From: DAISJM01 sp036821485
Lineage (GTDB): Bacteria > Verrucomicrobiota > Kiritimatiellia > CAIQIC01 > JAGNIJ01
Direction of reading: 5' to 3'
Assembly (NCBI GenBank): GCA_036821485.1
Contig: DAISJM010000063.1
Span: 1-15,243, forward strand
Length of the DNA: 15,243 nucleotides
How positions within the stretch are numbered: position 1 is the stretch's first letter; the number at the start of each line of letters is the position of its first letter. Shown here one piece after another: positions 7,021 to 14,793 of this stretch. A program made the translations under genes and the position numbers. The notes beneath the pieces are model-generated. The model was not told where the DNA came from. It saw nothing but the letters and a program-made list of their open reading frames with translations, and did not search any database.

Positions 7021-9630
7021 ATGAGTGGATGGATCAAAGGCGCTTTCGTCGGAGCTGTGCTTCTCACAGCCGTATGGATCCTCGCCCCCCGCCCGTCGTC
7101 TCAGGTAACCGGTGATGGCGCCGTCGAGATCATGTACATGGCGCCCGACGGACCGCTCAAGGACGCCATGGAAGATGCCGTCCGCGAATTCGAATTCCTC
7201 AGCCGGCAACGGCATGAGGAAACGGGCGGCGCCTACCCGATCTACCGCGTGGTTGCCGGCCAACACGCCTCCCGCAATCAGGTGGAGGATCCCACCCGCT
7301 TCCTCCTGAGTCTCGTCGGCGGCGAACCCCCGGACGTCATCTTCTTTGACCGTTTTGCCATCAGCGAGTGGGCCTCACGCGGAGCTTTCACCCCGCTCGA
7401 CGACTACCTCAGCCGAGACAGAAACCTCTGGGCCAAATGGCAGAGCGAACGCACCGCAAGTCCCAACGCGCCGCCGCCGTGGCCTGGCGCCCTACCTGAA
7501 CCGCCACGCGCACCCGGGGCTCAGCCTCTGGCGGCCGTGGACCCGATCGATCCGACAAACTTCTACGAGTCGTGCTGGGGTGAGGCGATCTATACCGATC
7601 CGACTACCGGCGAGAGCCATCTCTACGGCATCCCAAACAATGCCGACGATCGCGTCCTGCTCTACAACGAGGACATCCTCATCCGCAATGGCTTCACCGA
7701 TGCACAGGGCCGTGCGCGCCCGCCGCGCACATGGGAGGAACTCGAAGAGATGGCTGTCGCGATGACAGAGCGCGATGCCAAGGGCAACGTCAAAACGATC
7801 GGATTCATCCCCAACTACGGCAACTCGTGGCTCTATCTGTACGGCTGGCAAGCCGGCGCAGAGTTCATGAGCGCGGACGGCACTCGTTGCACACTGAACA
7901 ACTCGAATACCACCTACGCCCTTGATTTCATGACGCGCATTTATGACCGGCTCGGGGGCGCGAAGGAAGTCTATGCTTTTCAAAGCGCCTTCCAGGGTGA
8001 CTCGCTCGATCCGTTCATCCTCGGCAAGGTCGCGATGAAGATTGATGGTGTCTGGATCATGTCATCCCTGGCGCTCTATGGCCGAGACATTCGCGTCGCA
8101 GCCGCCCCACCCCCCATGCCGCAACGTGAACTCAACAAGGGTCGCAAGCCGATTTCCTGGGTCGGCGGGTGGGCCTATGCGATCCCCTCTTCCTCAAAGA
8201 AGAAGGATGCGGCATGGGAGTTGATCCGATTCCTTGGCAGCTGGCGGGCGTTACAGATCATGACGACGTCGGAGGACTACACCTATGCGGCGCAGGGCCG
8301 GCCGTTCATCCCTCGACAGCGTCCGAATCGCGCACAGAACGAGTGGCTGCATCAGAAGTACATCATGGAGAACCCGACGCTGGAGCCGAAGTTCAAGCAG
8401 GTCATGACCACCTTCAACGACCTGCTGGCCAGTTCGCGCTATCGTCCCGTCACTCCGGTGGGCCAGAAGCTCTGGAACGCACAAATATGGGCCATGGAGG
8501 ATGCTATCTTTCACAAGAAGACCGCACAGGAATCACTCGACTACTATACCGCCATTGTCCAGCGCGACCTCAATGCCATGCTTCATCCTGTCGAGGGCAA
8601 GACCATTCGGAGTTGGACGTGGTTCTTCTGGCTGTACGGGGCCATCCTCGCGCTCACCGTGGCGCTCGTCTATCTCTGGGATACGAATCGGGCGTTCCGC
8701 AAAAGGCTCGGCAATAGAGTCCATCACGATGCTGTGCTCGAAGGAAGCTCCGGCTCATATTTCCGCTCGCAGTGGAAGGAGGGCCTCATCTGTGCCCTGC
8801 CGTGGTTGATCGGCTTCATCCTGTTCACCGGGGGCCCGATCCTGTTCTCGCTCATCATCAGTTTCTGCCGGTTCGACATACTGAATGACGCGGTCTTCAC
8901 GGGCATCAACAACTACAAGGTGATGTTCACCGGCGACGAGTTGTTCGCCAAGTCGTTCTTCAACACGCTGTTCATGGTCGCCGGCGTGCCGATCGGTATG
9001 GCCGTTGGTCTCGGCATCGCCATCCTGCTCACCCAGAAAGTCCGCGGAGTTGCCGTCTGGCGCACGTTCTTCTATCTCCCCAGCATTGTGCCCATCGTGG
9101 CCGCCAGCATTCTCTGGATCTGGATCTTCAATCCACAAGCCGGCCTGCTGAATCAGATGCTGGCCCTGGTCGGCATCAAAGGCCCCCTCTGGCTGCAGGA
9201 TGAGGCGACCAGCAAATGGGCGCTGATTCTCATGGGGCTGTGGACCGCCGGCGGCGGCATGATCATCTGGATCGCCGGGCTCAAGGGCATCAGTCAATCC
9301 TACTACGAGGCCGCGGCCATCGACGGCGCAAGCGGGTTCCAACAGTTCGTCTACATCACCGTGCCCATGCTCACGCCATACATTTTCTTCAACCTCGTCA
9401 TGGGTCTCATCGGTACCTTCCAGGTCTTCGCGCAGTCTTTCATCATGACCGCGGGCGGTCCCGTGAACTCCACCCTGTTCTACGTCTATCACCTCTTCAA
9501 CAACGCGTTTCGCTATTTGAACATGGGTTACGCCGCAGCCATGGCCTGGTTCCTTTTCCTCATCGTCCTGATACTGACCGCCATCCAAATGAAGCTTTCG
9601 GAGAAGTGGGTTCATTACGAAGGGGATTAA
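7021..9630 (+). CDS. fusion of sugar ABC solute-binding protein and MalF-like permease
   Basis: Two normally separate importer parts are joined in 869 residues. Residues 1-25 form a hydrophobic segment without lipobox or clear cleavage site. About 35-520 resemble family 1 solute-binding proteins (NNADDRVLLYNEDIL, PPRTWEELEEMA, GKVAMKIDGVWIM, SWVGGWAYAIP). A membrane helix at about 533-553 is followed by a basic stretch (RAFRKRLGNR), then by a six-helix permease from about 589. The ATPase-contact EAA loop is YYEAAAIDGASGF (Glu763). By the positive-inside rule, the binding domain sits in the periplasm between the first two helices, where MalF of E. coli has only a short loop. Binding-protein/permease fusions are known in GlnPQ and OpuA; I know of no well-studied carbohydrate (CUT1) case. 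The substrate is probably an oligosaccharide linked to the neighbouring GH31 enzyme (inference). The next gene starts 9 bases after the stop. Confidence 0.9.
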   Translation: MSGWIKGAFVGAVLLTAVWILAPRPSSQVTGDGAVEIMYMAPDGPLKDAMEDAVREFEFLSRQRHEETGGAYPIYRVVAGQHASRNQVEDPTRFLLSLVGGEPPDVIFFDRFAISEWASRGAFTPLDDYLSRDRNLWAKWQSERTASPNAPPPWPGALPEPPRAPGAQPLAAVDPIDPTNFYESCWGEAIYTDPTTGESHLYGIPNNADDRVLLYNEDILIRNGFTDAQGRARPPRTWEELEEMAVAMTERDAKGNVKTIGFIPNYGNSWLYLYGWQAGAEFMSADGTRCTLNNSNTTYALDFMTRIYDRLGGAKEVYAFQSAFQGDSLDPFILGKVAMKIDGVWIMSSLALYGRDIRVAAAPPPMPQRELNKGRKPISWVGGWAYAIPSSSKKKDAAWELIRFLGSWRALQIMTTSEDYTYAAQGRPFIPRQRPNRAQNEWLHQKYIMENPTLEPKFKQVMTTFNDLLASSRYRPVTPVGQKLWNAQIWAMEDAIFHKKTAQESLDYYTAIVQRDLNAMLHPVEGKTIRSWTWFFWLYGAILALTVALVYLWDTNRAFRKRLGNRVHHDAVLEGSSGSYFRSQWKEGLICALPWLIGFILFTGGPILFSLIISFCRFDILNDAVFTGINNYKVMFTGDELFAKSFFNTLFMVAGVPIGMAVGLGIAILLTQKVRGVAVWRTFFYLPSIVPIVAASILWIWIFNPQAGLLNQMLALVGIKGPLWLQDEATSKWALILMGLWTAGGGMIIWIAGLKGISQSYYEAAAIDGASGFQQFVYITVPMLTPYIFFNLVMGLIGTFQVFAQSFIMTAGGPVNSTLFYVYHLFNNAFRYLNMGYAAAMAWFLFLIVLILTAIQMKLSEKWVHYEGD

Positions 9631-9639
9631 CGGAGAAGC

Positions 9640-11310
9640 ATGTCTGTCCGAACCACAGTTTTGAGCACGGTGCGCACGCTGCTGATCTACACGCTGCTGA
9701 TCGCCGGCTCCGCAGTCTTTGCCCTGCCGTTCATCTGGATGATCGGCAGCAGCTTCAAGGTGGACCGCGAAATGTTCGGCGACCGCATCACGCTCATGCC
9801 CGGTCGCCCCATCCCTGCGCCAATATCCCCCTATCTCGATGCCGCCTACTTCAAGATCGCCGGCCATCCGAAGTTTAGGGAACTCCGCCCGTTCCTTCTC
9901 GATCTTCCCGCCCTTCGCAATGCGCCCCTGCCGACGTCCGTGGCGCAAAACACCGACGTGCCCGCAACCCTCGCCCCCGGCATCTTCAAGCGGCTGGAAC
10001 AGACACTTCCTCGCACGGCATGGACTGCGTCGCCGGCCAAACTGCGGGCAGCAGTCTCCAACGCGGTCGATGCAACGCTGGTCACGGAAGTAACCCGCCA
10101 GATGCTTCGACATCTCGCGTTCGGATCCGTCCGCGTGAGAAGCCTCGACGTGCAGGAGAAGGAAGTCACCGCTGGACAACCCATTTCAGACTTCTGGCAG
10201 GTGACCGCGGGACCTGCCCACCTTGTCGAACGCGACGACGCCATACCGGGCGCCGACCTCGCTTACGACTTTTCCGCACCCGGCCGACAAAACGTGACGA
10301 TTGAGCGTACCATCGACCTCCCCTTCCCTGCGGATCGGCTGTTCCGCATCCAGATATCGCTGACGCCCGATGACGCATGGCATGCGATCGAATTCTCGGT
10401 TGAAAAGAACGGCGTCCGCTACCAAGGCGTGCGCCCTGAATACACCGGCCGCTTCCAACCACAGGTCGTGACACTGCAGGAATTCGGCCCGGCCGACGCC
10501 GCAGATTCGAGCAGAATCCGGCTGTGGCTGCCCTATCGCGAAGCGGCCCGTGGACCCGAATTCGAGTCGCGGCCGGACAAGGTGAAGGTGACCATGGTCT
10601 TGCGCGAAAGCTCGCAAACCGTTGCCTGGTGGGCGAAATGCAGCCGCAACTATCGGAACGTCCTGAACTATGTCCCCTTCTGGCGCTACGCCGGGACCAG
10701 CCTGCTGCTGGTCATGCTGAATATCCTCGGCACTGTCTTCTCCTGCTCCATCGTGGCCTATGCCTTCGCGCGGCTGCAGTGGCCAGGCCGCGGATTGAGC
10801 TTCGGGGTGATGATGGCAACCATGATGATCCCACCGCAGGTGACGATGATCCCGTACTTCCTCATCATGAAATCGCTGGGCTGGTACAACACACTGAATC
10901 CGCTCTGGATTGCCAGTTGCTGCGCCAACGCCTTCAACGTCTTCCTCCTTCGCCAGTTCATGAAAGGCATCCCGCGCGACATGGAGGATGCGGCCAAGAT
11001 CGACGGATGCAGCTTCCTGCAGATCTACTGGTACGTGATCATGCCCCTCATCAAACCCACGTTGGCATGCATCGCCATCTTCACGTTCATGGGCGTGTGG
11101 AACGACTTCATGGGCCCGCTGATCTTCCTGAGCGACCAGCGGCTCTATCCCCTGTCACTGGGGTTGTACGCGCTCAACGTCCAGCAGGGCGGTGATTTCG
11201 GGATGATGATGGCCGGCTCGCTTCTGATGACGCTCCCCGTCATCCTGGTCTTCTTCTTCGCCCAGAAGTACTTCATCCAAGGCATTACGTTGACCGGCAT
11301 GAAAGGATAG
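9640..11310 (+). CDS. MalG-like sugar ABC permease with large periplasmic insertion
   Basis: The second inner-membrane subunit of the importer has 556 residues, against roughly 280 for ordinary MalG-type permeases. TM1 (about 14-36) ends in the typical FIWMIGSSFK. The usual sequence resumes only at residue 337 (NYRNVLN), then runs normally through AYAFARLQWPGR, MMIPPQVTMIPYF, the ATPase-contact EAA loop EDAAKIDGCSF (Glu449) and FMGVWNDFMGPLIFL. About 280 residues (60-336) are therefore inserted into the TM1-TM2 loop, which faces the periplasm in this family. The first part of the insert (70-175) looks helical; the second (190-330) alternates like a beta-sandwich. I do not recognise its family. 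A GGAG at 9632-9635 precedes the ATG. It pairs with the upstream fusion permease. No ATPase follows, so a shared MsmK/MalK-type ATPase elsewhere is needed (inference). Confidence 0.9.
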   Translation: MSVRTTVLSTVRTLLIYTLLIAGSAVFALPFIWMIGSSFKVDREMFGDRITLMPGRPIPAPISPYLDAAYFKIAGHPKFRELRPFLLDLPALRNAPLPTSVAQNTDVPATLAPGIFKRLEQTLPRTAWTASPAKLRAAVSNAVDATLVTEVTRQMLRHLAFGSVRVRSLDVQEKEVTAGQPISDFWQVTAGPAHLVERDDAIPGADLAYDFSAPGRQNVTIERTIDLPFPADRLFRIQISLTPDDAWHAIEFSVEKNGVRYQGVRPEYTGRFQPQVVTLQEFGPADAADSSRIRLWLPYREAARGPEFESRPDKVKVTMVLRESSQTVAWWAKCSRNYRNVLNYVPFWRYAGTSLLLVMLNILGTVFSCSIVAYAFARLQWPGRGLSFGVMMATMMIPPQVTMIPYFLIMKSLGWYNTLNPLWIASCCANAFNVFLLRQFMKGIPRDMEDAAKIDGCSFLQIYWYVIMPLIKPTLACIAIFTFMGVWNDFMGPLIFLSDQRLYPLSLGLYALNVQQGGDFGMMMAGSLLMTLPVILVFFFAQKYFIQGITLTGMKG

Positions 11311-11317
11311 TTGCGCC

Positions 11318-12361
11318 ATGGCACGCGAAAAGAAACGAGTCACCATTTCCACGATCGCCCGGCACCTCGGACTTTCCGTCACCACGGTTTCCTTTGCGCT
11401 CAACAATTTGGGCGAGCAATACGGCATCGCCGACGCCACCGTGAAGAAGATCCGGGAAGCGGCACGGAAACTGAACTATGTGCCCAACGCCATGGCACGC
11501 AGCCTCCGCCACCAGAAATCTGGCATCATTGGCGTCATCTTCCCCCACCTGCGAAACGACTGGGCCCACCACATCATGGATGGCATGTACGACGTGCTGG
11601 AGAAGGAAGGTCTCGTGCCGTTCATCGTGAACCATCGCGACAGCCCCGAACAGGAGTCGCGCGAGATCGACCTTTTGATCCAACGCCGGGCGGAAGGCAT
11701 CATCTGCAACCCGCTGGCCGACAGCACGGCTTCTTATCGCCGCGCTATCGACAACGGCGTCCCGCTCGTCTTCTTCGGCGATACGCTGGAAGAGCTTCCC
11801 GAGGTGAGTTCTGCCGCATGGGACCCCAAGGATGTCAGCCTCGCTGTTCAGCACCTCGTCGATATTGGACGCAAGAGGATTGCATACCTGGGATGCAACG
11901 ACCGGCGCCTCATCACCCGCGCTCGCAACGACTCCGTCCGCATGACGCTCCAGAAGAACGGCCTGTCAGCCGATACCCCCCACTTCATCCTCAGCAACCC
12001 GGGCGAGGCCATGGCGCCGAAGTTGACCGCACTCTTCAAAGTCAGCCGGCAACCACCTGACGCTCTGTTCACGCTCTACGACGACACGGCCTTCGATGCC
12101 ATCGATATCCTGACGCGGCTCGGCGTGAGCGTGCCCAACGATGTGGCCGTTGCCACGCTGGGCGACTCCAAGCTGGCCGGCCCGCGAGGGTATAACCTGA
12201 CAACTGTCTTCGCCCCGGTCCGTGACGAGGGGCTTCAGGCGGCCAAGATCATGGTCCAACTGCTCAAGAAACCCAGCGGCACACCCATCCACAAGCTGGT
12301 GCCCGGCGGCACACTCATCATCCGCGGAACCACCGGAGGCATTGCCCATTCCCGGACCTGA
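11318..12361 (+). CDS. LacI-family transcriptional regulator
   Basis: This is a 347-residue repressor-type regulator of normal family length. The N-terminal helix-turn-helix is VTISTIARHLGLSVTTVSFA (residues 8-27), followed by the hinge region YVPNAMARSLRHQ (about 53-65). A periplasmic-binding-protein-like sensor domain follows, with GIIGVIFPHLRNDWAHHIMDG, RRAEGIICNP and a C-terminal VPNDVAVATLGD, the usual 'vP.disv.gfdd' site. It starts 7 bases after the permease stop, and AAAGGA at 11303-11308 can serve as ribosome binding site, so it is the third gene of the sugar operon. It probably senses the imported sugar or a phosphorylated form and binds the palindrome at 6863-6880 (inference). Binding at the operon's own promoter is not evident. 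Confidence 0.94.
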   Translation: MAREKKRVTISTIARHLGLSVTTVSFALNNLGEQYGIADATVKKIREAARKLNYVPNAMARSLRHQKSGIIGVIFPHLRNDWAHHIMDGMYDVLEKEGLVPFIVNHRDSPEQESREIDLLIQRRAEGIICNPLADSTASYRRAIDNGVPLVFFGDTLEELPEVSSAAWDPKDVSLAVQHLVDIGRKRIAYLGCNDRRLITRARNDSVRMTLQKNGLSADTPHFILSNPGEAMAPKLTALFKVSRQPPDALFTLYDDTAFDAIDILTRLGVSVPNDVAVATLGDSKLAGPRGYNLTTVFAPVRDEGLQAAKIMVQLLKKPSGTPIHKLVPGGTLIIRGTTGGIAHSRT

Positions 12362-12416
12362 CCGGCACCTCGTATTGCGTTCGTTCAGCGGAATTGCTAA
12401 CGTCCATCCAACAACC

Positions 12417-12830
12417 ATGTCACTGACACGACTCAGCATATCGCTTGATGACGCGCTCGTACGCAGCTTCGACGCCAAGATCAAGACCGATCGCTGCCCC
12501 ACCCGCTCCAAGGCGATCGGCGATCTGATCCGGTCCAGCCTCGTACAGACCGAGTGGCGCGCCGGCGACGAAGTGGCCGGCGCCGTCGTGATGGTCTACG
12601 ATCATCACAAGCGCGACATCGTACGCAAGCTGACCGACGTACAACACGACTGTCACGACGCCATCATCTCCACCCAACACGTCCACCTTGACCACGATAA
12701 CTGCCTCGAAATCGTTGCCGTCCGCGGGAAACCGCGCGCCATCGACGCCATCGTTAAGCGTCTGAAGGCCGTGAAAGGTCTGAAGCACGTATCGCTCGCT
12801 GCAGCAACCACCGGCCAGCGCCTCTCGTAG
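12417..12830 (+). CDS. nikR: nickel-responsive regulator NikR
   Basis: This 137-residue protein has the ribbon-helix-helix fold (RLSISLDDALVRSFD, then RSKAIGDLIRSSL) and a C-terminal ACT-like nickel-binding domain. The family's metal signature is present: QHDCHD followed by HVHLDHDNCLEI, which contains the His and Cys ligands that form the square-planar nickel site in E. coli NikR (His76, His87, His89, Cys95). VYDHHKRD also matches closely. I chose the ATG at 12417 because it places SLTRLSISL at the N-terminus as in the family; a longer frame would overlap the LacI-type gene. No strong ribosome binding site is seen. With nickel bound it represses nickel uptake genes, and a matching operator lies just downstream at 12866. 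It is 55 bases from the LacI gene and may have its own promoter. Confidence 0.96.
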   Translation: MSLTRLSISLDDALVRSFDAKIKTDRCPTRSKAIGDLIRSSLVQTEWRAGDEVAGAVVMVYDHHKRDIVRKLTDVQHDCHDAIISTQHVHLDHDNCLEIVAVRGKPRAIDAIVKRLKAVKGLKHVSLAAATTGQRLS

Positions 12831-12859
12831 CCAACCAATCCAGTCCTCTTGTTTTTTTC

Positions 12860-12887
12860 TTGTTCCGTATTACGTTTTATGGATAAG
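12860..12887 (+). promoter_or_regulatory. candidate promoter of the nickel uptake operon
   Basis: TTGTTC (12860-12865) and GATAAG (12882-12887) are 16 bases apart, and most of the span lies inside the NikR operator. Neither box is strong. The overlap would explain repression by simple occlusion. A leader of about 45 bases would precede the GTG start at 12939. Confidence 0.4.
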
Positions 12888-12894
12888 TAATACG
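12866..12894. promoter_or_regulatory. NikR operator
   Basis: CGTATTAC-N13-CGTATTAC' form: CGTATTAC (12866-12873) and its reverse complement GTAATACG (12887-12894) are separated by 13 bases, a perfect 8-bp inverted repeat. As I recall, non-enterobacterial NikR proteins such as that of Geobacter recognise GTGTTAC-N13/14-GTAACAC; here the core is GTATTAC-N13-GTAATAC, one base per half-site different. The enterobacterial form is GTATGA-N16-TCATAC. It lies right after nikR and before nickel transport genes, so the assignment is strong. Confidence 0.87.
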
Positions 12895-12938
12895 CCGCAA
12901 CACACAAGATATCGCGATTCAACAAAAAGGGGACAGGC

Positions 12939-13730
12939 GTGGTTCATCGACTCTCGCGGCAAACAGGACTGTTCATCGGCATACTGTCCATCTCCATATC
13001 GGCATTGGCAGGGCGTCCACTGGCCGTCGACGACGCGGACCCCCTCGAGTGCGGCCAGTTGCAATTCGATATCGGAACGGCCTACGAGAAGGATGCCGGA
13101 TACAAACACTGGGATGTTCCCTTTGGTTTGACCTATGGGCTTGCACCTAAACTCGATGTTGGCGCCGCTTTTGGTGGTCAGTTCGAGGAACGGACCGAAC
13201 TCTCTGAGGACACGGGACGTCAGCACACCGAGAACGAGACCGACGTCGGCGATCTATCACTCGGAGCCAAATGGCGGGCTGTGGAGTCCTGCCCACTCGG
13301 CACCCGCCATGCGCTGGCCGCCGCCGTGAAATTCCCAACCGCGGATGACCAGAAAGAAATGGGCAGCGGCAAGACCGACTATGATCTCACCTGGATCATT
13401 TCCAAATCCATCGGTGACAAGACCGGCGTTCACCTCAACCTTGGCTACGCCTGGATCGGCGGCCCGGAAGAAGACATCCTGCACTACGGTCTCGCACTGG
13501 ATTACCAACTGAAGGATTCAGTCCAATGGATTGGCGAAGCATTCGCTGAAAAGGAACTGACCGGCGATGCAGACACCGTGGCGCAATTTAACACGGGATT
13601 ACGATGGAATCCGGCAGACAGCCTGACGCTGGACATTGCCGCCGGCTCAAAACTGAGCAACGAAGCGCCAGACTTCATCGCAACGCTCGGGCTCACGTGG
13701 GAATTCGGATTCGCCAGCGAAAACAACTAG
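12939..13730 (+). CDS. predicted outer-membrane beta-barrel transporter in the nickel operon
   Basis: This 263-residue exported protein starts at GTG with a good ribosome binding site (GGGGA at 12929-12933). A signal peptide (RLSRQTGLFIGILSISISALAG) ends near residue 25. The rest is rich in alternating beta strands with aromatic ends (DVPFGLTYGLAPKLDVGAAF, GVHLNLGYAWIGG, LTLDIAAGSKLSNEAPDF) and finishes LGLTWEFGFASENN, close to an outer-membrane barrel C-terminus. It resembles the 'transporter / MetA-pathway of phenol degradation' barrel family (PF13557), assigned by pattern only. It is the first gene behind the NikR operator and lies 12 bases before cbiM, so it probably lets nickel or a nickel complex through the outer membrane (inference). 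HTENE and similar polar loops could face outward. It is not a TonB-dependent receptor: it is too short and has no plug. Confidence 0.78.
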   Translation: MVHRLSRQTGLFIGILSISISALAGRPLAVDDADPLECGQLQFDIGTAYEKDAGYKHWDVPFGLTYGLAPKLDVGAAFGGQFEERTELSEDTGRQHTENETDVGDLSLGAKWRAVESCPLGTRHALAAAVKFPTADDQKEMGSGKTDYDLTWIISKSIGDKTGVHLNLGYAWIGGPEEDILHYGLALDYQLKDSVQWIGEAFAEKELTGDADTVAQFNTGLRWNPADSLTLDIAAGSKLSNEAPDFIATLGLTWEFGFASENN

Positions 13731-13742
13731 GAGAGACAGATC

Positions 13743-14786
13743 ATGCATATGGCAGACGCGTTAATTTCTTCCACCGTGGGCGGAACCATGTGGGCCGTCT
13801 CCGGGGGGCTGCTCGCCTACTGCGCCCGAAAGGTGAAGCAAAGCCTCCGGGACAATCTTGTTCCCATGATGGGCGTCCTCGGGGCGTTTATCTTCGCTGC
13901 GCAGATGATCAACTTCTCGATCCCCGGAACCGGATCAAGCGGGCATCTTGGCGGAGGACTGATTCTAACCATCCTGCTGGGACCCTACGCAGCCTTTCTG
14001 GTCATCGCGTCGGTCCTGACGGTTCAGGCTTTCTTCTTCGCCGACGGCGGTCTTCTGGCTCTGGGCTGCAACATCTTCAACTTGGGCTTCTTCCCGGCCT
14101 TCATCGCCTACCCGCTGATCTACCGCGTTCTTTCCGGGAGTCAGCGCACCACCCCGCGTGCATGGGCGGCCGCGATTGCAGCCGCCGTCGCAGGATTGAT
14201 GCTCGGCGCCCTCAGTGTGGTCCTGGAAACAGAGGCTTCGGGAATATCCGAACTGCCGTTCCGCACTTTCGTTCTCATGATGCTGCCGATCCATCTGGCG
14301 ATCGGCGTGGTCGAGGGCGTGGCCACCGCCGCAGTGGTCTCGTTTGTCGCCCGGGCGCGTCCCGAGGCTTTGCCGACATCCGCAGTGTCTGTAAGCCTGC
14401 GTCCTGTGTTGATCGGACTTGCGATTACAGCAGCCATCGTGGGCGGCATCGCGAGCTGGTTTGCATCCACTCACCCGGACGGCTTGGAGTGGTCGATCGC
14501 GAGAGTCTCAGGCAGCGAGGAGGTGGCAGGTCCAGAAACGGGCGCCCACCGAAGCCTGGCCAAGCTGCAGGAAAGGACGGCCGTTCTCCCCGACTACGGA
14601 TTCAAGGCCGGGGAGGATGAAACATCGGCCACAGACGAGACCGCAGCGGATCCGCAACCGTGGCCCGACGTCAACGCCGGGACATCCATTTCTGGCATTG
14701 TAGGTGGATTAATGACGCTGCTTCTGGCATGCCTGATCGGATTCGTGTTGAAGGCGCACCCACGGAAACGGGTCACGCCCGGATAG
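13743..14786 (+). CDS. cbiM: ECF nickel/cobalt transporter substrate-binding subunit NikM/CbiM with PDGLE part
   Basis: This inner-membrane, metal-binding S component of an energy-coupling-factor importer has 347 residues. It begins MHMADALIS, corresponding to the family's MHIxDGxL. In NikM structures Ni(II) is held by the N-terminal amine and His2 together with a His near residue 67; here His2 is present and His68 sits in SGHLGGGLI. Both are intact, so the start at 13743 is fixed. Helices follow (VQAFFFADGGLLALGCNIFNLGF is typical). The C-terminal part, from about residue 217, contains STHPDGLEW and LPDYGF, the PDGLE/CbiN-like module that is a separate protein in some systems. An acidic linker (about 281-305) precedes the last helix. 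AGGAG at 13729-13733 precedes the ATG by 9 bases. NikR control points to nickel rather than cobalt. Confidence 0.94.
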   Translation: MHMADALISSTVGGTMWAVSGGLLAYCARKVKQSLRDNLVPMMGVLGAFIFAAQMINFSIPGTGSSGHLGGGLILTILLGPYAAFLVIASVLTVQAFFFADGGLLALGCNIFNLGFFPAFIAYPLIYRVLSGSQRTTPRAWAAAIAAAVAGLMLGALSVVLETEASGISELPFRTFVLMMLPIHLAIGVVEGVATAAVVSFVARARPEALPTSAVSVSLRPVLIGLAITAAIVGGIASWFASTHPDGLEWSIARVSGSEEVAGPETGAHRSLAKLQERTAVLPDYGFKAGEDETSATDETAADPQPWPDVNAGTSISGIVGGLMTLLLACLIGFVLKAHPRKRVTPG

Positions 14787-14793
14787 GAGTATC

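Noticed and set aside
8755..10179. 474-codon open frame on the minus strand
   Set aside because: It is antisense to two clear permease genes and shows no recognisable motif, so it is a shadow frame.
12371..12402. Possible NikR self-regulation site (GTATTGC near GCTAAC) before nikR
   Set aside because: Only one half-site resembles the motif, and spacing and symmetry do not fit the operator seen at 12866-12894.
12222..12416. Upstream extension of nikR to 202 residues
   Set aside because: It would overlap the LacI-family gene by about 140 bases, and the added residues match no part of NikR. The ATG at 12417 gives the normal family length.
12831..12862. T-rich stretch after nikR as intrinsic terminator
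   Set aside because: There is a run of seven T, but no GC-rich hairpin just before it.
13731..13742. Cobalamin riboswitch before cbiM
   Set aside because: The gap is only 12 bases, and control by a NikR operator explains the operon. No riboswitch-like sequence is seen in 12831-12938 either.
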